A stretch of 26,309 nt of DNA from Sporomusaceae bacterium (GTDB lineage: Bacteria > Bacillota_C > Negativicutes > Sporomusales_B > UBA7701), in NCBI GenBank assembly GCA_022839045.1, contig JALHDI010000031.1, positions 1-26,309 on the forward strand. Direction: 5' to 3'. The notes under the pieces were generated by a model. The model searched no databases and was not told the origin of the DNA. It saw nothing but the letters and a program-made list of their open reading frames with translations. This document shows positions 25,004-26,309 of this stretch, piece by piece. A program made the translations under genes and the position numbers. Numbering within the stretch: the stretch's first letter is position 1; each line of letters begins with the position of its first letter.

Positions 25004-26197
25004 CTATCTATCCGCTTTCAGCTTGGCGATGAGCGCCGGGATGACCTCGTACAGGTCGCCGACGATGCCGTAATGCGCCACCTTGAAGATCGGCGCGTCC
25101 GGATCCTTGTTGATCGCCACGATCATATCCGAAGTCTGCATCCCGGCCAGGTGCTGGATGGCCCCCGAGATGCCGCAGGCGAAATAAATCTTCGGGCCGA
25201 CCGTCTTGCCCGTCTGCCCCACCTGGTGGGGGTACGGCTTCCAGCCCGCGTCTACGGCCGCGCGCGAAGCGCCCACCGTGCCGCCGAGCGCGTCGGCCAG
25301 GTCCTGGATGAGCTTGAACCCTTCCGGGTTGCCCAGGCCGCGGCCGCCGGACACGATGATCTCGGCATCCTCCAAGTTGCAGCTCGTCGTGCACACCTGG
25401 ATGACGTCCTCCAGCTTCGTGCGCACGTCCGCCGCCGCCAGCGCGACGCTCTCGCGCACCAGCGCGCCGCTCCTGCCGTAGTCGGGCTGCGGCTTCTTGA
25501 ACACCTTCGGCCTCACCGTGCCCATCTGCGGCCGGCGGTCGGGGCAGAAAATCGTCGCCATGATGTTGCCGCCGAAGGCCGGACGCGTCCAGGCCACCAA
25601 CCTCGTCTCCGGGTCGATGCTCAGGCCGGTGCAGTCGGCCGTAAGGCCGGTCTTCACCCTCGCCGCCACGCGCGGCCCCAGGTCGCGGCCGTCGTTGGTC
25701 GCCCCCAGCAGGATGACCGACGGGCGGTACTTCCCGATCAGCGCGGTAAACGCCGCCGCATAGCCGTCGGTGCTGTAATCCTTCAAAAGCGCGTGCTCCA
25801 CCAGATACACCTTGTCGGCGCCGCTGGCGAAAACCTCCTTGGCCAGGTCGGCCACGCCGTCGCCGATCACCACCCCGGCCAGCTCCTCGCCCAGCTCGTC
25901 GGCCAGCTTGCGGCCCTCGCCCACCAGCTCCAGCGACACGTTGCGGATCTGGCCGCCGCGCTGCTCGATGAACACCCACACGCCGCTCGCGGCGCTGTCG
26001 GCCTCCTTCTTGGCCCCGCCCGCCGGGGCGTCCGATACTATCGCCCCCACGGGGCAGCTCTCCACGCACGCCCCGCACGAAGTGCAGGCGTCGGTAATCC
26101 TCGCCTTGCCGTTCTCCAGCACGATCGCCCCGAAGGGGCAGGTACTTACGCACGCGCCGCAGCCGACGCATTCTTCAGTCTTGACCATAATCGCCAT
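25004..26197 (-). CDS. etfA: Electron-transfer flavoprotein alpha subunit with N-terminal two-cluster ferredoxin domain
   Basis: 397 residues. The N-terminus holds two CX2CX2CX3C clusters for 4Fe-4S (Cys10, 13, 16, 20 and Cys38, 41, 44, 48), then a linker (about 52-70), the alpha-subunit N-terminal domain, and the FAD-binding domain ([38 protein letters not shown]). A similar ferredoxin extension is known in the caffeyl-CoA reductase complex of Acetobacterium woodii, whose EtfA takes part in flavin-based electron bifurcation. So this pair may couple NADH and ferredoxin to an acyl-CoA dehydrogenase (inference). GGAGGAG lies 8 nt before the ATG. etfB lies 16 bp upstream. Confidence 0.95.
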   Translation of the reverse strand: MAIMVKTEECVGCGACVSTCPFGAIVLENGKARITDACTSCGACVESCPVGAIVSDAPAGGAKKEADSAASGVWVFIEQRGGQIRNVSLELVGEGRKLADELGEELAGVVIGDGVADLAKEVFASGADKVYLVEHALLKDYSTDGYAAAFTALIGKYRPSVILLGATNDGRDLGPRVAARVKTGLTADCTGLSIDPETRLVAWTRPAFGGNIMATIFCPDRRPQMGTVRPKVFKKPQPDYGRSGALVRESVALAAADVRTKLEDVIQVCTTSCNLEDAEIIVSGGRGLGNPEGFKLIQDLADALGGTVGASRAAVDAGWKPYPHQVGQTGKTVGPKIYFACGISGAIQHLAGMQTSDMIVAINKDPDAPIFKVAHYGIVGDLYEVIPALIAKLKADR

Positions 26198-26213
26198 TTG
26201 TCCCGCTCCTCCC

Positions 26214-26309
26214 CTAAACGATCTTCAGTTCCCGCAGTTTTTCCACCAGGGCGGCGGCCGCCTCGCGCGGTTCGCCTTCGATGATCTCCCCGTGCACCTG
26301 GCGCTGGGG
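26214..26309 (-). CDS. etfB: Electron-transfer flavoprotein beta subunit, C-terminal 31 residues (partial)
   Basis: The last 31 residues and the stop codon of a gene running off the window. The end ...GEIIEGEPREAAAALVEKLR followed by ELKIV is the typical C-terminus of EtfB. The stop lies 16 bp before the etfA start, with the etfA ribosome binding site in between, so they are translated from one message. Confidence 0.88.
   Translation of the reverse strand, partial: PQRQVHGEIIEGEPREAAAALVEKLRELKIV

Overview
The window looks like a core-chromosome segment of a GC-rich, endospore-forming member of the Firmicutes, most likely a Sporomusa-type Negativicutes. This is inferred from three things. 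The block rpsT / gpr-spoIIP-lepA-hemW-hrcA is the conserved order of spore-forming Clostridia and Negativicutes. A leucine T-box and a CIRCE operator are present, both Firmicutes-type controls. The right end carries flavoprotein genes typical of anaerobic acyl-CoA metabolism. No rRNA, tRNA, CRISPR array, transposase or phage gene was seen.

Left part (1-8.3 kb): hrcA (cut by the window edge) with a perfect CIRCE, hemW, lepA, an uncharacterised membrane-anchored protein, spoIIP and gpr all lie on the minus strand. rpsT is on the plus strand with its own promoter and terminator, and it converges with holA. Three full copies and one half copy of a roughly 120-bp palindromic repeat sit in the intergenic gaps of this block. 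They all point the same way, and their outer stems differ between copies but still pair.

Middle (8.4-16.4 kb): a secreted protein gene split by a frameshift, a secreted trypsin-like protease whose C-terminal domain resembles that split protein, then comEC, comEA and leuS, all on the minus strand. leuS is preceded by a T-box leader with a CTC specifier and a clear promoter.

Accessory stretch (16.4-21.9 kb): a small unknown gene, an aldehyde dehydrogenase and divergent LysR regulator around an AT-rich palindromic operator region, a membrane HD-GYP protein, a MarR regulator, and a small secreted Trp/His/Arg-rich protein gene flanked by two near-identical hairpins.

Right end (21.9-26.3 kb): an acyl-CoA dehydrogenase, a 4-hydroxybutyryl-CoA dehydratase family flavoprotein, a 437-bp structured gap, and etfA (with a two-cluster ferredoxin domain) and etfB (cut by the edge). 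Together they suggest reduction of an enoyl-CoA with electrons handled by an electron-transfer flavoprotein, possibly bifurcating. The dehydratase-like protein lacks several residues of the canonical enzyme, including the histidine ligand of the iron-sulfur cluster (Tyr instead), so its reaction is open. This cluster and the repeat family are the two things most worth following up.
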